This document shows, piece after piece, positions 18,411 through 26,913 of a stretch of DNA of 64,000 bases (its first letter is position 1; the number at the start of each line of letters is the position of its first letter). The DNA comes from Bacteroidota bacterium (GTDB lineage Bacteria; Bacteroidota; Bacteroidia; Cytophagales; Cyclobacteriaceae), in contig JAFDYV010000009.1 in NCBI GenBank assembly GCA_018267275.1, positions 483,980 to 547,979 of the forward strand, read 5' to 3'. A model generated the notes under the pieces. The model worked only from the letters and a program-made list of their open reading frames with translations, did not search any database and was not told the DNA's origin. The position numbers and the translations under genes are program-made.

Positions 18411-20114
18411 CTAATCAAACTTTAAATCTTTCAATCTCAACTGAATGGAAGTCATTCCATTGTAATTGTTTTCTTCTACCGTAAATGCCATGCGAAACAA
18501 ATCGCCTGTGGCCAAACGATCGTACCAGCCCGCCATATCAAACCCCACCACGGTCATGGCTGCATCTGTATTTTCCTGGCCTGCCAAAAACCGAATGTGC
18601 CGATCTTTAAAACTCGATAGCGCATTGCGTACATACACATTTCGTGCCTCAAATATGGGTTTTTGGTTCTCGGGACCAAAGGGTGCCATTTGTTTCAGCA
18701 CTTGGTTGAATTTGGGCGTAATCGCTTCCAGCGGCAAAACGGTGTCGATCTCCACCACCGGAATGCGCATTTCATCGGTCAGTCTTTGGCCTACCACTTC
18801 TTCAAAGCGAACGCGAAACGCATCCAGATTTTTCTTGTCCAGTGTAAGGCCTGCCGCATATTTGTGTCCACCAAATTTATCAAGCAGGTCGCTGCAAGCG
18901 CTGATGGCCTCATACAAATCAAAATCGCGGATGCTGCGCGCAGATCCGGTTATCTTGTCGTTTGATTCTGTTAAGATGATTGTAGGGCGGTAATATTTTT
19001 CGATACAACGCGAGGCAACAATACCAATCACCCCTTTGTGCCACGTCTCTTTGAATAGCACGGTGGCATTTGCATTTTTATGAACCTCGCTGCCTTCAAT
19101 CATGGCAATGGCTTCTTCGGTGATGCTCAAGTCAAACTCTCTGCGGGTATCGTTTTTCAAATTGACTTTTTCGGCCAGCTCATTGGCTTCTTCGTCTGTT
19201 TTGGCGAGCAACAATTCTACCGCTGCACGTGCATGTGCCACCCTGCCTGCAGCATTGATGCGCGGCCCCAAGGTGAACACCACACTCGAAATATCCATGT
19301 CGCTTCTCACGGCCGCAATCTCTTTCAGTGCTTTGAGGCCCGGCCTCGGATTTTGATTGAGTTGTTGTATGCCATAATAAGCCAACACACGGTTTTCGTC
19401 ATTGATCGGCACAATATCTGAGGCAATGCTCACCGCCACCAAATCGAGGTAAGCGAATACCTCTTGCTCTTGCCGATGTGTTTTGGCAAAGGCCTGCAGC
19501 AACTTGAAGCCCAGACCACAACCACTCAATTCTTTAAATGGATAAGCGCAATCATCTCGCTTGGGGTCAAGCACTGCCACCGCCTGCGGAATGGATGCGC
19601 CCGGCAAATGGTGGTCGCATATGATAAAGTCGATGCCCTGCACGCTTGCCTGGTGCACAGCTTCCAACGCTTTTACGCCCAGGTCGAGCGCAATGATGAG
19701 TTTGATGTTGTTGTCGACTGCATAGCGGATGCCTGCTTCAGAAACACCGTAACCTTCTGCATGCCGATCGGGAATATAAAAATCACAATGCGGATAAAAG
19801 CTGTGCAAGTAGCTGAACACCATCGCCACCGATGTAGTGCCATCCACATCATAGTCGCCATACACCAATATTTTCTCTTGTTGATCGATGGCTTTTTTCA
19901 TGCGCGCCACTGCGCGGTCCATGTCTTTGAGCAAGAATGGATCATACAGGTGTGCGAGTTGCGGGCGAAAAAAATATTGCGCTTGCTCGAAATTTGAAAT
20001 GCCACGCTGCAATAATACGGTGCTCAGAAAAGGGTTTACGTTAATCGCTTTGCTCAGGCTTTGTATTGCCTCTGGTAACGGTTGCTCTTTGTATATCCAG
20101 CGGTTGCCCATCAT
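18411..20114 (-). CDS. recJ: Single-stranded-DNA-specific exonuclease RecJ
   Basis: This 567-residue protein has the DHH phosphoesterase motifs VYGDYDVDGTTS (residues 84-95), ALDLG (143-147), CDHHLPG (166-172) and the DHHA1 region GPRINAAGR, SARSIRDFDLYEAI and FGGHKYAAGLTL. RecJ degrades single-stranded DNA 5' to 3' in recombination and mismatch repair. Length is normal for the family. Its start overlaps the stop of the glycine-rich gene upstream (ATGA), so the two are likely co-translated. Confidence 0.96.
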   Translation of the reverse strand: MMGNRWIYKEQPLPEAIQSLSKAINVNPFLSTVLLQRGISNFEQAQYFFRPQLAHLYDPFLLKDMDRAVARMKKAIDQQEKILVYGDYDVDGTTSVAMVFSYLHSFYPHCDFYIPDRHAEGYGVSEAGIRYAVDNNIKLIIALDLGVKALEAVHQASVQGIDFIICDHHLPGASIPQAVAVLDPKRDDCAYPFKELSGCGLGFKLLQAFAKTHRQEQEVFAYLDLVAVSIASDIVPINDENRVLAYYGIQQLNQNPRPGLKALKEIAAVRSDMDISSVVFTLGPRINAAGRVAHARAAVELLLAKTDEEANELAEKVNLKNDTRREFDLSITEEAIAMIEGSEVHKNANATVLFKETWHKGVIGIVASRCIEKYYRPTIILTESNDKITGSARSIRDFDLYEAISACSDLLDKFGGHKYAAGLTLDKKNLDAFRVRFEEVVGQRLTDEMRIPVVEIDTVLPLEAITPKFNQVLKQMAPFGPENQKPIFEARNVYVRNALSSFKDRHIRFLAGQENTDAAMTVVGFDMAGWYDRLATGDLFRMAFTVEENNYNGMTSIQLRLKDLKFD

Positions 20115-20890
20115 TTCTTCTCAAACCTGATAATGCCTTGTTTGCCGGCCACGCCATTGGCACCGGGCAAACCCTTCTCTCCGTTTTTGCCATCTTGATT
20201 GGGCCCTAAGCCTGCCAAACCACCGGTGCCGCCATTTGCGCCCACGCCTGCAAAACCACCATAGTTGTTAATGATCAATTGGTGACCTTGTATCAGGTGC
20301 AAATCCTGGCACTGCGTGCAGCGCATGTCCAGATTGCCACCATTGCCACCATTGCCGCCTGCACCACCGTTGCCACCTGCACCACCATTGCCACCACGAC
20401 ATACGCGAGTGCCTCCACCTCCGTCACCACCGCGTCCGCCTCTGCCACCGGTGCCGCCATTGCCACCATTCAAGTTAATGGTGAGCGAACCTGTTATGAT
20501 CAATTGATTCACGTACAAACTCAAATTCAGGCCACTGGTCCCGTTGCCGCCAGTGGCGCCTTCGGCCGCATTGCCACCTACCCTGCAGGGCGCATTTTGG
20601 CGCACACCGTTGGCGCCCACTTTACCCGCCTCTCCGTTGGCACCATTGCCGATGATCTGTGCCCCGCGGTTGACGATCAAAACTTTTACGTTGATGATGT
20701 TCTCACTTTTTTCTTTGTTGAGCACAATGCGGGAAGAATCGCGCATGATCAGCGTATCTACTACCAACACATCTGATTCTTCGATGGTATAAGCCTGGCG
20801 TGCTTTGATCTCTAATTTATCGAGGCGAATTTGCCCAAAGCCTTGCGCTGCCGCGAAGATGAGCAAGATGATACCAATCCATTTATTCAT
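20111..20890 (-). CDS. Exported glycine-rich collagen-like protein
   Basis: With start 20890 the protein has a clean signal peptide (MNKWIGIILLIFAAAQGFGQ); the longer frame from 20923 would spoil it. From about residue 85 it is dominated by Gly-Gly-X and Gly-X-X runs such as GGNGGTGGRGGRGGDGGGG, with Asn and Ala, ending in GLPGANGVAGKQG, so it is collagen-like. A beta-rich stretch (residues 21-84) precedes it. Possible surface or matrix protein; no function can be assigned. It overlaps recJ by 4 bp. Gly-rich coding produces long open shadows in other frames. Confidence 0.7.
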   Translation of the reverse strand: MNKWIGIILLIFAAAQGFGQIRLDKLEIKARQAYTIEESDVLVVDTLIMRDSSRIVLNKEKSENIINVKVLIVNRGAQIIGNGANGEAGKVGANGVRQNAPCRVGGNAAEGATGGNGTSGLNLSLYVNQLIITGSLTINLNGGNGGTGGRGGRGGDGGGGTRVCRGGNGGAGGNGGAGGNGGNGGNLDMRCTQCQDLHLIQGHQLIINNYGGFAGVGANGGTGGLAGLGPNQDGKNGEKGLPGANGVAGKQGIIRFEKK

Positions 20891-20920
20891 TGGGCAAAAG
20901 TACGGCATCGCGCCACAGCG

Positions 20921-20950
20921 CACAAAACAAAAAGGCAGCTCTAGCTGCCT
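20921..20950 (-). terminator. Rho-independent terminator after the SPOR gene
   Basis: A 7-bp stem (20933-20939 with 20944-20950) with a four-base loop is followed on the minus strand by a T-rich run (complement of 20921-20932). It lies 55 bp past the stop of the SPOR-domain gene and only 31 bp before the start of the glycine-rich gene. Confidence 0.7.
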
Positions 20951-21004
20951 TCGTGCTCAAATGAGATTCTTCGGTCGTTACCTCCCTCAGAATTTAGAGT
21001 ATCG

Positions 21005-21637
21005 TTATTTGGTGGCGGGCGCCTTGTCTGCCACCACGCCCTCCAGCACATCTTTGATCTCCACGCGCTGGCCGTCTTTAAAAGGCACTATCCACGCGTC
21101 TTTCACGCCCATTTCGCGCATGTATTTCTTAAACCTGTCAGCTTCCCAATAATCGCGGAACACGCCAATGGTATACTTCTGCTCACCCTTGTCGGTAGCT
21201 TCGCCACCAAAGTTGGGGTTATTGTCAAAATACTTTTTCAAATCTTTATTCTTGAAGGCACCGATCTGCACTTTGAATACCACGCCCTTCGAAAAATCCA
21301 TCGGGTTGATGGGTGGCGCTTCTTTCAATTGTGCCAACTCTGCTTTGGTTGAAGTCAGCTCACTGCGCAACTTTGCAAGCTGGTCTTCCAAATCAGTAAT
21401 CTTTGCGTTTTTGTCGCTGATTTGTCCGTTCAATGTGCTCACCTGACCCTTGAGTGCAGTGTTATCCGTTTCGGCTACCTGCTTGGCCTCAGTGAGGTTT
21501 TTCAAATTGAGAGGGTTCTTTGCATATTCTTTGGCCTTCTTCTTCCACTCCTTTTTTTCCTTTTTCGACAGTTGGGCGAAAACTTGGGTGCCGGAAAAAA
21601 TCAAAGCCAGGCAGACAATTAAAACGCTAGTTTTCAT
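21005..21637 (-). CDS. Exported coiled-coil protein with SPOR-like C-terminal domain
   Basis: This 210-residue protein has a signal peptide (MKTSVLIVCLALIFSGTQVFAQ), a Lys-rich segment, a coiled coil (about 55-105: LKGQVSTLNGQISDKNAKI and on) and a C-terminal SPOR-like domain (about 118-195: VFKVQIGAFKNKDL, YTIGVFRDYWEADRFKKYM, DAWIVPFKDGQRV). SPOR domains bind denuded glycan strands of peptidoglycan at division sites. Monocistronic, with its own terminator. Confidence 0.8.
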   Translation of the reverse strand: MKTSVLIVCLALIFSGTQVFAQLSKKEKKEWKKKAKEYAKNPLNLKNLTEAKQVAETDNTALKGQVSTLNGQISDKNAKITDLEDQLAKLRSELTSTKAELAQLKEAPPINPMDFSKGVVFKVQIGAFKNKDLKKYFDNNPNFGGEATDKGEQKYTIGVFRDYWEADRFKKYMREMGVKDAWIVPFKDGQRVEIKDVLEGVVADKAPATK

Positions 21638-21796
21638 TTTGTATTGAGGTTTAATTTATTGTTAAAATTAGTAAAAAAAGTCTGAACGCCTACAACTCAA
21701 AGGCTTTCGGCCGCCAAAACCAGCGGTTCACTCACCCAAATCAACGGCCGACTCCACAACACTTTAACTTTTGGCCGCTTTGCCGGTTAAAAGCGT

Positions 21797-22720
21797 ATGA
21801 AAAATTTTGTGTTGACACTCCTGCTCACGCATGCTGTAGCGGCAAGGACTTTGGCGCAAGGCTGCAGCGACTCTGGTTTTTGCACGATGGGTGCGTTGCG
21901 CCCCGACCAGCCCTACAGCGAACGGGTAAAAATCAAACTTCACTCAATTGAGATTACCCAACACTTGGGCACCACCAAGTATGGCGATTGGATTCACGCC
22001 TCTTTTGTGGACGCGAATTTTACCATCGGCAAGAAAAATTCTTTTCAGTTGCGTGCACCTGCCTACATGGTAATTGAGGGCAACATGCCTACCGTGCGCG
22101 GGTGGGGCGACACGTATTTGAGCCTCACCCGGCAAATCATTTCCACCGATCGCTTTCAAGTGAGTGGCACCGTAGGCGGAAAAATTTATACTACCGCCAC
22201 GCGCATCGACAATGCCATGCCCATGTACCACCAAACCACACAAGGATCAAATGATCTGATGTTGGGCGTATCGTTGATGTCGAAGAAATGGATGGTGGCC
22301 GTTGGCTACCAGCGCCCACTCAACGCCACGCGCAATGCTTTTCATCCTACACAATTTGCCGGCACCGAAATGGAAGAGATGGTGAAAAAATACGCACCAT
22401 CTGTAGGTTTGCTGAGGGGCGATGACATTGCTGTGCGTGTAGAAAGGAATTTCCGTTTGGCCCGTTGGAATTTTTTCGTGGGCGCATTGAATTTGATCCG
22501 CGTGACGGCCGATCAAACACTTGACAGCGATGGAAAGCTGCAGCCGGTAACTGATACAAAGGGGCTGGCCAGTAATCTGTTGGCAGGCGTAGGGTATCAA
22601 TTCAACATACACAATGGCATCAGGCTGTTAATGGCAGGCAAGCTTACCGAGCGCGCCCAAAATCCGGATGGCCTCTCGCGCGACTTTGTAGCGCAGCTAG
22701 CCTATGTGGTGAGGTTCTAA
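21797..22720 (+). CDS. Putative outer-membrane beta-barrel protein
   Basis: This 307-residue protein has a signal peptide (LTLLLTHAVAARTLAQG) and alternating amphipathic strands to a C-terminal aromatic residue (AQLAYVVRF), as in outer-membrane barrels. After the signal comes a Cys pair in CSDSGFCTMGALRPDQP. Strand layout (YLSLTRQI, FQVSGTVGGKIYTT, MVAVGYQRPL) resembles barrels of the MetA/phenol-degradation transporter-like group. Substrate unknown. Convergent with the metallopeptidase gene. Confidence 0.65.
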   Translation: MKNFVLTLLLTHAVAARTLAQGCSDSGFCTMGALRPDQPYSERVKIKLHSIEITQHLGTTKYGDWIHASFVDANFTIGKKNSFQLRAPAYMVIEGNMPTVRGWGDTYLSLTRQIISTDRFQVSGTVGGKIYTTATRIDNAMPMYHQTTQGSNDLMLGVSLMSKKWMVAVGYQRPLNATRNAFHPTQFAGTEMEEMVKKYAPSVGLLRGDDIAVRVERNFRLARWNFFVGALNLIRVTADQTLDSDGKLQPVTDTKGLASNLLAGVGYQFNIHNGIRLLMAGKLTERAQNPDGLSRDFVAQLAYVVRF

Positions 22721-22724
22721 CTTC

Positions 22725-23498
22725 TCAATTCGACAGCACAAACTTCTTCCAATCGCGGAGCAAATCGCTTTCGGTGGTGTTCAATGCCTGCAGCACATCG
22801 TCTAGCTTATTGTACGCCAGTAGCTGCTTCAACCTGGCGCGGCCATAACGCTTATCGATGAACCATGCCACTGAGCCCGAGAGACCATACTTGAATTTGC
22901 CTGTCCAAAACTTATCAAGCGTAGCGGGTGTCGCGTTTGCGCCAATGGCTTTGTGCAATTCTGCGAGCCGCGATTCATCCAGTTGCCCTGCGGCATAGGT
23001 GGCCAATCCTTCTACCAGCCAATCGATGCCTACGACATCGCTAAAGTCGGGGCTCGCATTTTGCTGCCCATGAAAAACGTGCACGAGTTCGTGCGTAATC
23101 AGCTGCTGCACTTTTGGCTTGTCTGCGTATTTATGTTCACAACTTTCCTTGTCCCACGCTTTGGGTGCAATCAAGTCTAGCTTGGTAGCCACTCCGCTCG
23201 CCACCATCCAGCACTCCGATTTAAAGTCGGGCAGGTTCCAATCTTTTTGCCACTGCGCCTCAATCGCCAAGCGGTTGGGATATATCCACACTTCAAATTC
23301 TGTTTTGAACTTACCGCCAAAAAAAGTCTGTACTGTTTTGATGCCGTTGTCTACCATGGCAGCATACACGTCTTTTTCGGTTTTATCCGCTTCGGTATAC
23401 GCCAATGTGTAACCCGTGCGCTTTTCTTTTATCCAAGGGTCGGTGGCCAATAGCGTGAATGGCAACAGGAGCAAGCAGGTGAGAGATACTTTTATCAT
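22725..23498 (-). CDS. Exported MA-clan zinc metallopeptidase-like protein
   Basis: This 257-residue protein has an N-terminal signal sequence (to about residue 19) and a zinc-binding HELVH motif (136-140) followed by E163 in WLVEGLATY, the gluzincin pattern (HExxH ... E). Two cysteines (97, 120) may form a disulphide. This is the peptidase-MA-like architecture of short secreted proteins. Substrate unknown. Confidence 0.8.
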   Translation of the reverse strand: MIKVSLTCLLLLPFTLLATDPWIKEKRTGYTLAYTEADKTEKDVYAAMVDNGIKTVQTFFGGKFKTEFEVWIYPNRLAIEAQWQKDWNLPDFKSECWMVASGVATKLDLIAPKAWDKESCEHKYADKPKVQQLITHELVHVFHGQQNASPDFSDVVGIDWLVEGLATYAAGQLDESRLAELHKAIGANATPATLDKFWTGKFKYGLSGSVAWFIDKRYGRARLKQLLAYNKLDDVLQALNTTESDLLRDWKKFVLSN

Positions 23499-23527
23499 GC
23501 TGTATTTTTTGAATAACGATAATTGGT

Positions 23528-23947
23528 TTAGTTTCTTGTATGTGTCGTCAAGGCGGTGGTGGTCACTTCCAGGCGATTGTTATCAGGGTCTAATGTTTCA
23601 AACTCATAATAGCCATCGCCTGTGGTTCGGGGGCCACTCAAAATACGGAACCCTGCCGCGCGCAGTTGTTCTGCTTTTGCGTCTACCTCTTGCATGGTGT
23701 TTACCCCAAAGGCCAGGTGAATGATGCCGAGGTGTTGCGCAGTAACAGTATCATTTTGTGAGGTAGGTATGCCGGGGCGCTGCATCAACTCCAACCGCGC
23801 GCCTGAATCGAACGTCAAAAAATAACTTTGAAATTGCTTTTGTGAATTGGTGTACTTTTCATTGGGCATCGCACCGAAATACCGCACATAAAAATCTTTC
23901 AGTTGCTCCAGGTTGTTGGTCCAAATGGCCACGTGTTCCAATGTCAT
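23528..23947 (-). CDS. VOC family (glyoxalase-like) protein
   Basis: Starting at MTLEHVAIWTNNLEQLKDFY the protein is about 139 residues and has the two beta-alpha-beta-beta-beta modules of the VOC superfamily. Candidate metal ligands are H5, E57 in ARLELMQRP, H75 in LGIIHLAF and E124 in FETLDPDNNRLEV, the set used in glyoxalase I-like enzymes. Substrate unknown. Upstream in-frame starts (23956, 24013) exist, but the family N-terminus matches 23947. Confidence 0.85.
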   Translation of the reverse strand: MTLEHVAIWTNNLEQLKDFYVRYFGAMPNEKYTNSQKQFQSYFLTFDSGARLELMQRPGIPTSQNDTVTAQHLGIIHLAFGVNTMQEVDAKAEQLRAAGFRILSGPRTTGDGYYEFETLDPDNNRLEVTTTALTTHTRN

Positions 23948-24041
23948 CGCTTGCATCTTTTGCGTACATCTAACGGATTCAAACGCACTTCGTTTCATTG
24001 TTAAAATGAACATGTATTCATCTAAAACGCCCGTTTTTTGG

Positions 24042-24060
24042 ACCGGGGGAAAATACCCGT
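24042..24060 (+). promoter_or_regulatory. 19-bp motif copy 1, upstream of pseudo-receiver gene
   Basis: The 19 bases here are identical to 26934-26952, and the last 11 (AAAATACCCGT) recur at 59250-59260. It ends 56 bp before the ATG at 24117. I infer a binding site for a regulator, perhaps the NarL-type regulator encoded next door. Confidence 0.45.
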
Positions 24061-24116
24061 TGACAGCCCGATCTCAACCCCTGAACTTTACACACGGTTT
24101 AAGACTAAATATTTCT

Positions 24117-24464
24117 ATGAAGGTACTTGTTGTCCACCGGCTTGAAGAACAAACAAAGTCTCTCAAATCTCAATTCAACCACTGGTATGTTCAAACGGCT
24201 AATACGGGGCTGGATGGATTGCTCGCGGCACGGCTTGATAATTACGATTTGATTCTCTGCTCTCTTCAACTGCCGGTGGTCACTGGTATTGAGATGATGC
24301 GCTCCATTCGCAACTTCTCGCTCAACCAAAACACACCCATCGTGGTGTTATCTGAGGGGTTGGTGTCTGCCGACCACGCACGACTGCTGCACCTGCTAGA
24401 CGCAAACCTGCTTACGCTTACCGAACTGGAAGAAATGGATCAGCTGGCGCACTACCTCCACTGA
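24117..24464 (+). CDS. Degenerate CheY-like receiver (pseudo-receiver) protein
   Basis: From the ATG at 24117 the protein is 115 residues, one receiver domain long: MKVLVVHRLEEQ, DLILCSLQLPVVTGIEMM, NTPIVVLSEG. The acidic pair after strand 1 is replaced by HR, and the phospho-acceptor Asp after strand 3 by Ser (CSLQLP where a receiver has LDLQMP), so it should not be phosphorylated in the usual way. The reading frame extends upstream to 23913, but that part has no receiver character. It converges on the NarL-type regulator gene with no gap. Confidence 0.7.
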   Translation: MKVLVVHRLEEQTKSLKSQFNHWYVQTANTGLDGLLAARLDNYDLILCSLQLPVVTGIEMMRSIRNFSLNQNTPIVVLSEGLVSADHARLLHLLDANLLTLTELEEMDQLAHYLH

Positions 24465-25118
24465 TCAGAACTTGATTATTTTTTTACGGAGAGCTTTTAG
24501 CACCATGGAAGTGCGGCTGTTAACGTTCAGTTTTTTGAACATCATCTCGCGGTAGCCGTCTACTGTGTGCTCGCTGATGTCCATTTTCTGCGCCACCTCT
24601 TTGTAGGTCATCTCTGTACAGCACAGTTTAAGAAACTCACGCTCTCTTTTTGAAAATTCAACTTCATCCCGCATGGAGGTTTGAAACAACTGCTGAAAGT
24701 CCACCGAGTGGCTCTCGGGGTTGTAGACACCTTTCTTGTGCACCTGATCCAGCGCCTTTTCCAATTCTTTGGGATGGATGTCTTTAAACAAATAGGCGCA
24801 ACAACCTGCGCGGAACATGCGAATGATCGAATCCTCTTCGTCATTCATAGACAGCGCCACCAACTTAATGTCGGGATGTTTTTCGCGTAGCCATTGTGCG
24901 GTGGCCTGCCCGTCCATGATGGGCATGTTCACATCAATCAATAGGATGTGAGGCGGCTGCTTCAGGCCCGGCAGTTTTTTTTGTAAGTCCTTGCCATGGC
25001 TGGCCTCCAGCACAATTTCAAAACGAATAAATCCATTGATGAGCAGCGCCAGCGACTTGGTAAATAAATGATGATCATCTACAATGCCAACCTGTATTTT
25101 AGCTTTGTTTTTTGCCAT
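24465..25118 (-). CDS. NarL/FixJ-family response regulator
   Basis: Starting at MAKNKAKIQVGIVDDHHLF, the 217-residue protein has a receiver domain (D14, D15, phospho-acceptor D62 in LLIDVNMPIMDG, Lys in AYLFKDIHPKE) and a LuxR-type helix-turn-helix near the C-terminus (REREFLKLCCTEMTYKEVA, ISEHTVDGYREMMFKKL). It overlaps the 3' end of the kinase gene by 20 bp, so the pair is co-translated. Confidence 0.93.
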   Translation of the reverse strand: MAKNKAKIQVGIVDDHHLFTKSLALLINGFIRFEIVLEASHGKDLQKKLPGLKQPPHILLIDVNMPIMDGQATAQWLREKHPDIKLVALSMNDEEDSIIRMFRAGCCAYLFKDIHPKELEKALDQVHKKGVYNPESHSVDFQQLFQTSMRDEVEFSKREREFLKLCCTEMTYKEVAQKMDISEHTVDGYREMMFKKLNVNSRTSMVLKALRKKIIKF

Positions 25119-25875
25119 AAGGTATTTGAATGGAAACAATGGTTGACGTGGGCGTGCTCTCCCACTCGGCCGCTCCTCCCAGCAGCTGGGCGCGCGTTCT
25201 GATGTTGGTGATGCCTACACCCGGTGCAGTGGCGTTTACCGCAAACCCCTGACCGTTATCGATTACCCGCAGGCGTAAGTGATCTTGCTGCAATGTGAGG
25301 TCGATGCGCAATTCGCTTGCCTTGCCATGCTTGATGGCATTTTGCATACATTCTTGCGCCATGCGAAACAGCATGATTTGTTGGTCTTTCGCCAGCACCA
25401 ACTCTTCGGGGTATTGTAATTCGATATTGAGGAAATTTCGGTTGCCGAGCCGATCGGCTTCTGCTTTTAAATGGGTGATCAAGTCAAACTTCTCGAGCCA
25501 ATCGGTAGTCAATGACTTGCTCAAAGCTCGCACTTGCGCAATGGCTTCCGCCAAGGTGCTATCGGCCATCTCTCGCGTATAGGCGGGGTTGGGCGATGTG
25601 CCTGCGGCCGCCATCAGGTTTTTTGCTGAGCCCAGCAGTTGCTGAATGTTATCGTGCAGCTCGCGCCCCACGTGCGCCAGCGTTTCTTCTTGCGCTTCCA
25701 TTTTGGTGGCCAGCAACTCGCGCTGAAACTGGTTGTTCAGTTCTTTCTTATCATGTATAAACTGCAGCTGTCGTTTTTGATAGAAAAGGAAGAACACCAC
25801 AATCCCCACGGCTACGGCCAAAAAGAATAAGCACGCTACTAAGATGATGCCGATTTGCTCCGATAACGAATCCAT
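25099..25875 (-). CDS. NarL-type sensor histidine kinase (HisKA_3 class)
   Basis: From start 25875 (MDSLSEQIGI) the protein is 258 residues: a single membrane helix (about 9-31), a coiled stretch, the HisKA_3 phospho-acceptor H74 in HVGRELHDNIQQLLG, and an ATPase domain (FRMAQECMQNAIKHGK, VIDNGQGF, GVGITNIRTRAQLLGG). With no sensor domain of its own it may be driven by the membrane protein encoded just upstream, whose 3' end overlaps its start by 37 bp. Confidence 0.92.
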   Translation of the reverse strand: MDSLSEQIGIILVACLFFLAVAVGIVVFFLFYQKRQLQFIHDKKELNNQFQRELLATKMEAQEETLAHVGRELHDNIQQLLGSAKNLMAAAGTSPNPAYTREMADSTLAEAIAQVRALSKSLTTDWLEKFDLITHLKAEADRLGNRNFLNIELQYPEELVLAKDQQIMLFRMAQECMQNAIKHGKASELRIDLTLQQDHLRLRVIDNGQGFAVNATAPGVGITNIRTRAQLLGGAAEWESTPTSTIVSIQIPYGKKQS

Positions 25876-26522
25876 AGGGTGCTGCCCGCAATGATTGATG
25901 AACTTAAAAATAAGATAACATTGTGAACAGCCCAAAGCTCAGTGAGAAGTTTTCTGTCTTCATACAGGTAGTTTCCGTCAATTACTTTTTTAGTAAGGTA
26001 GCGATAGGTTAAAAAAATCAAGAACGAAGCAACATAGTACGTAAGCTGTGCAGAAGAAAACCAGAAATCGAAGTTCATGGAAAGCGGTTCCTCGTTTACG
26101 TTTATCCATAATTGTTGTAAAAAAAATGATACCATCGTCAGCATTGCGATCGATAACAACACTTGACCAGTACTGTCAAACAAGAGAATTGAATCCGACA
26201 CCAATATTTTCGTGCCTGCATAGTAGAGGCCACCCCCCACGGCCATAGCAAGTATCACTTTTCGCCTCCAAGCCGTGATGATGGTTAAATAGTAATAAGC
26301 GCCCAAAAAGACAAAGGTTATTAGGTTGAGCACATTGTAGATTTCGATGTTGTTGACTTCGCGAAATAAATTTGCCCGCGCAATCAACAGCGTGGCAATG
26401 AAATAATAAGCGATTAAGATGAAGTACTTGAGTTGACGAATCCGAATGGAATGCAATAGGATAAATGCCGCACAAATCAGGTATGCGACAGGCTCTAACA
26501 CAAATGATAATATATCATCCAA
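25839..26522 (-). CDS. Polytopic membrane protein of a two-component operon
   Basis: This 227-residue protein has about six hydrophobic helices (near 10-28, 31-50, 60-80, 88-105, 115-135, 155-175, with a last one near 195-215) and no recognised domain. It overlaps the kinase gene by 37 bp and forms a three-gene unit with the kinase and regulator. Genomic position suggests it could be a sensory or accessory subunit; this is inference only. Confidence 0.65.
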   Translation of the reverse strand: MDDILSFVLEPVAYLICAAFILLHSIRIRQLKYFILIAYYFIATLLIARANLFREVNNIEIYNVLNLITFVFLGAYYYLTIITAWRRKVILAMAVGGGLYYAGTKILVSDSILLFDSTGQVLLSIAMLTMVSFFLQQLWINVNEEPLSMNFDFWFSSAQLTYYVASFLIFLTYRYLTKKVIDGNYLYEDRKLLTELWAVHNVILFLSSSIIAGSTLWIRYRSKSASS

Positions 26523-26535
26523 AGCTATTACGATT

Positions 26536-26572
26536 TAAAAAAAGGCTGCCGGGCTCAGGCAGAGCCCAGCAG
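26536..26572 (-). terminator. Strong Rho-independent terminator after the 84-residue gene
   Basis: On the minus strand an 11-bp stem (26546-26556 with 26562-26572, one G-T pair) is followed by seven T (complement of 26537-26543). It lies 12 bp past the stop of the small gene and 14 bp before the start of the membrane protein gene, so that gene depends on readthrough or an overlapping promoter. Confidence 0.85.
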
Positions 26573-26583
26573 GATTTTTAACC

Positions 26584-26838
26584 TTAATTATGTACGCACG
26601 GAGGAATAGGGCAACCCAACGCACCATCGTCTCCGCGCGCTGCCCGGGTAGCTTTTCCCTTAAATGTTCCTTTCGCTTTGATCTTCAAAGCACCTACTTT
26701 TTGATTGTCTTTGGTTACCGCTGTTTCAATGCTAACGGTGAACAATACCTTGTCCGGACCGCGGTCTAAAATTTCTTTTAAATGTTCGGCATCGAATACA
26801 AATTCAAATGCCTTTGCAGAGGTGATGCGCTTTGCCAT
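26584..26838 (-). CDS. Small hypothetical protein with Cys-rich C-terminus
   Basis: This 84-residue protein (MAKRITSAKAFEFVFDAEHL...) has one beta-rich domain, then a Gly/Lys-rich stretch and the tail GCPIPPCVHN with two cysteines. The layout resembles a small secreted or modified peptide, but it lacks a signal sequence. I do not recognise it. It has its own strong terminator, and two palindromes lie upstream. Confidence 0.6.
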   Translation of the reverse strand: MAKRITSAKAFEFVFDAEHLKEILDRGPDKVLFTVSIETAVTKDNQKVGALKIKAKGTFKGKATRAARGDDGALGCPIPPCVHN

Positions 26839-26888
26839 ACTATTGACTGATTTTGAGGTGATAGATTTTTTTTGGATCGAAACAAATA

Positions 26889-26904
26889 TGCGAAAGCTTT
26901 CGCA
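26889..26904. promoter_or_regulatory. Perfect 16-bp palindrome, candidate operator
   Basis: TGCGAAAGCTTTCGCA reads the same on both strands. It lies 51 bp upstream of the 84-residue gene and about 170 bp before the C1 peptidase gene, in a divergent promoter region. A dimeric regulator could bind here. Confidence 0.5.
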
Positions 26905-26913
26905 GAAGTGACA

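Noticed and set aside
20279..20792. Ala/Thr- and Pro-rich frames opposite the glycine-rich gene
   Set aside because: They come from the antisense of Gly-Gly-X codons; the minus-strand gene has a signal peptide and overlaps recJ.
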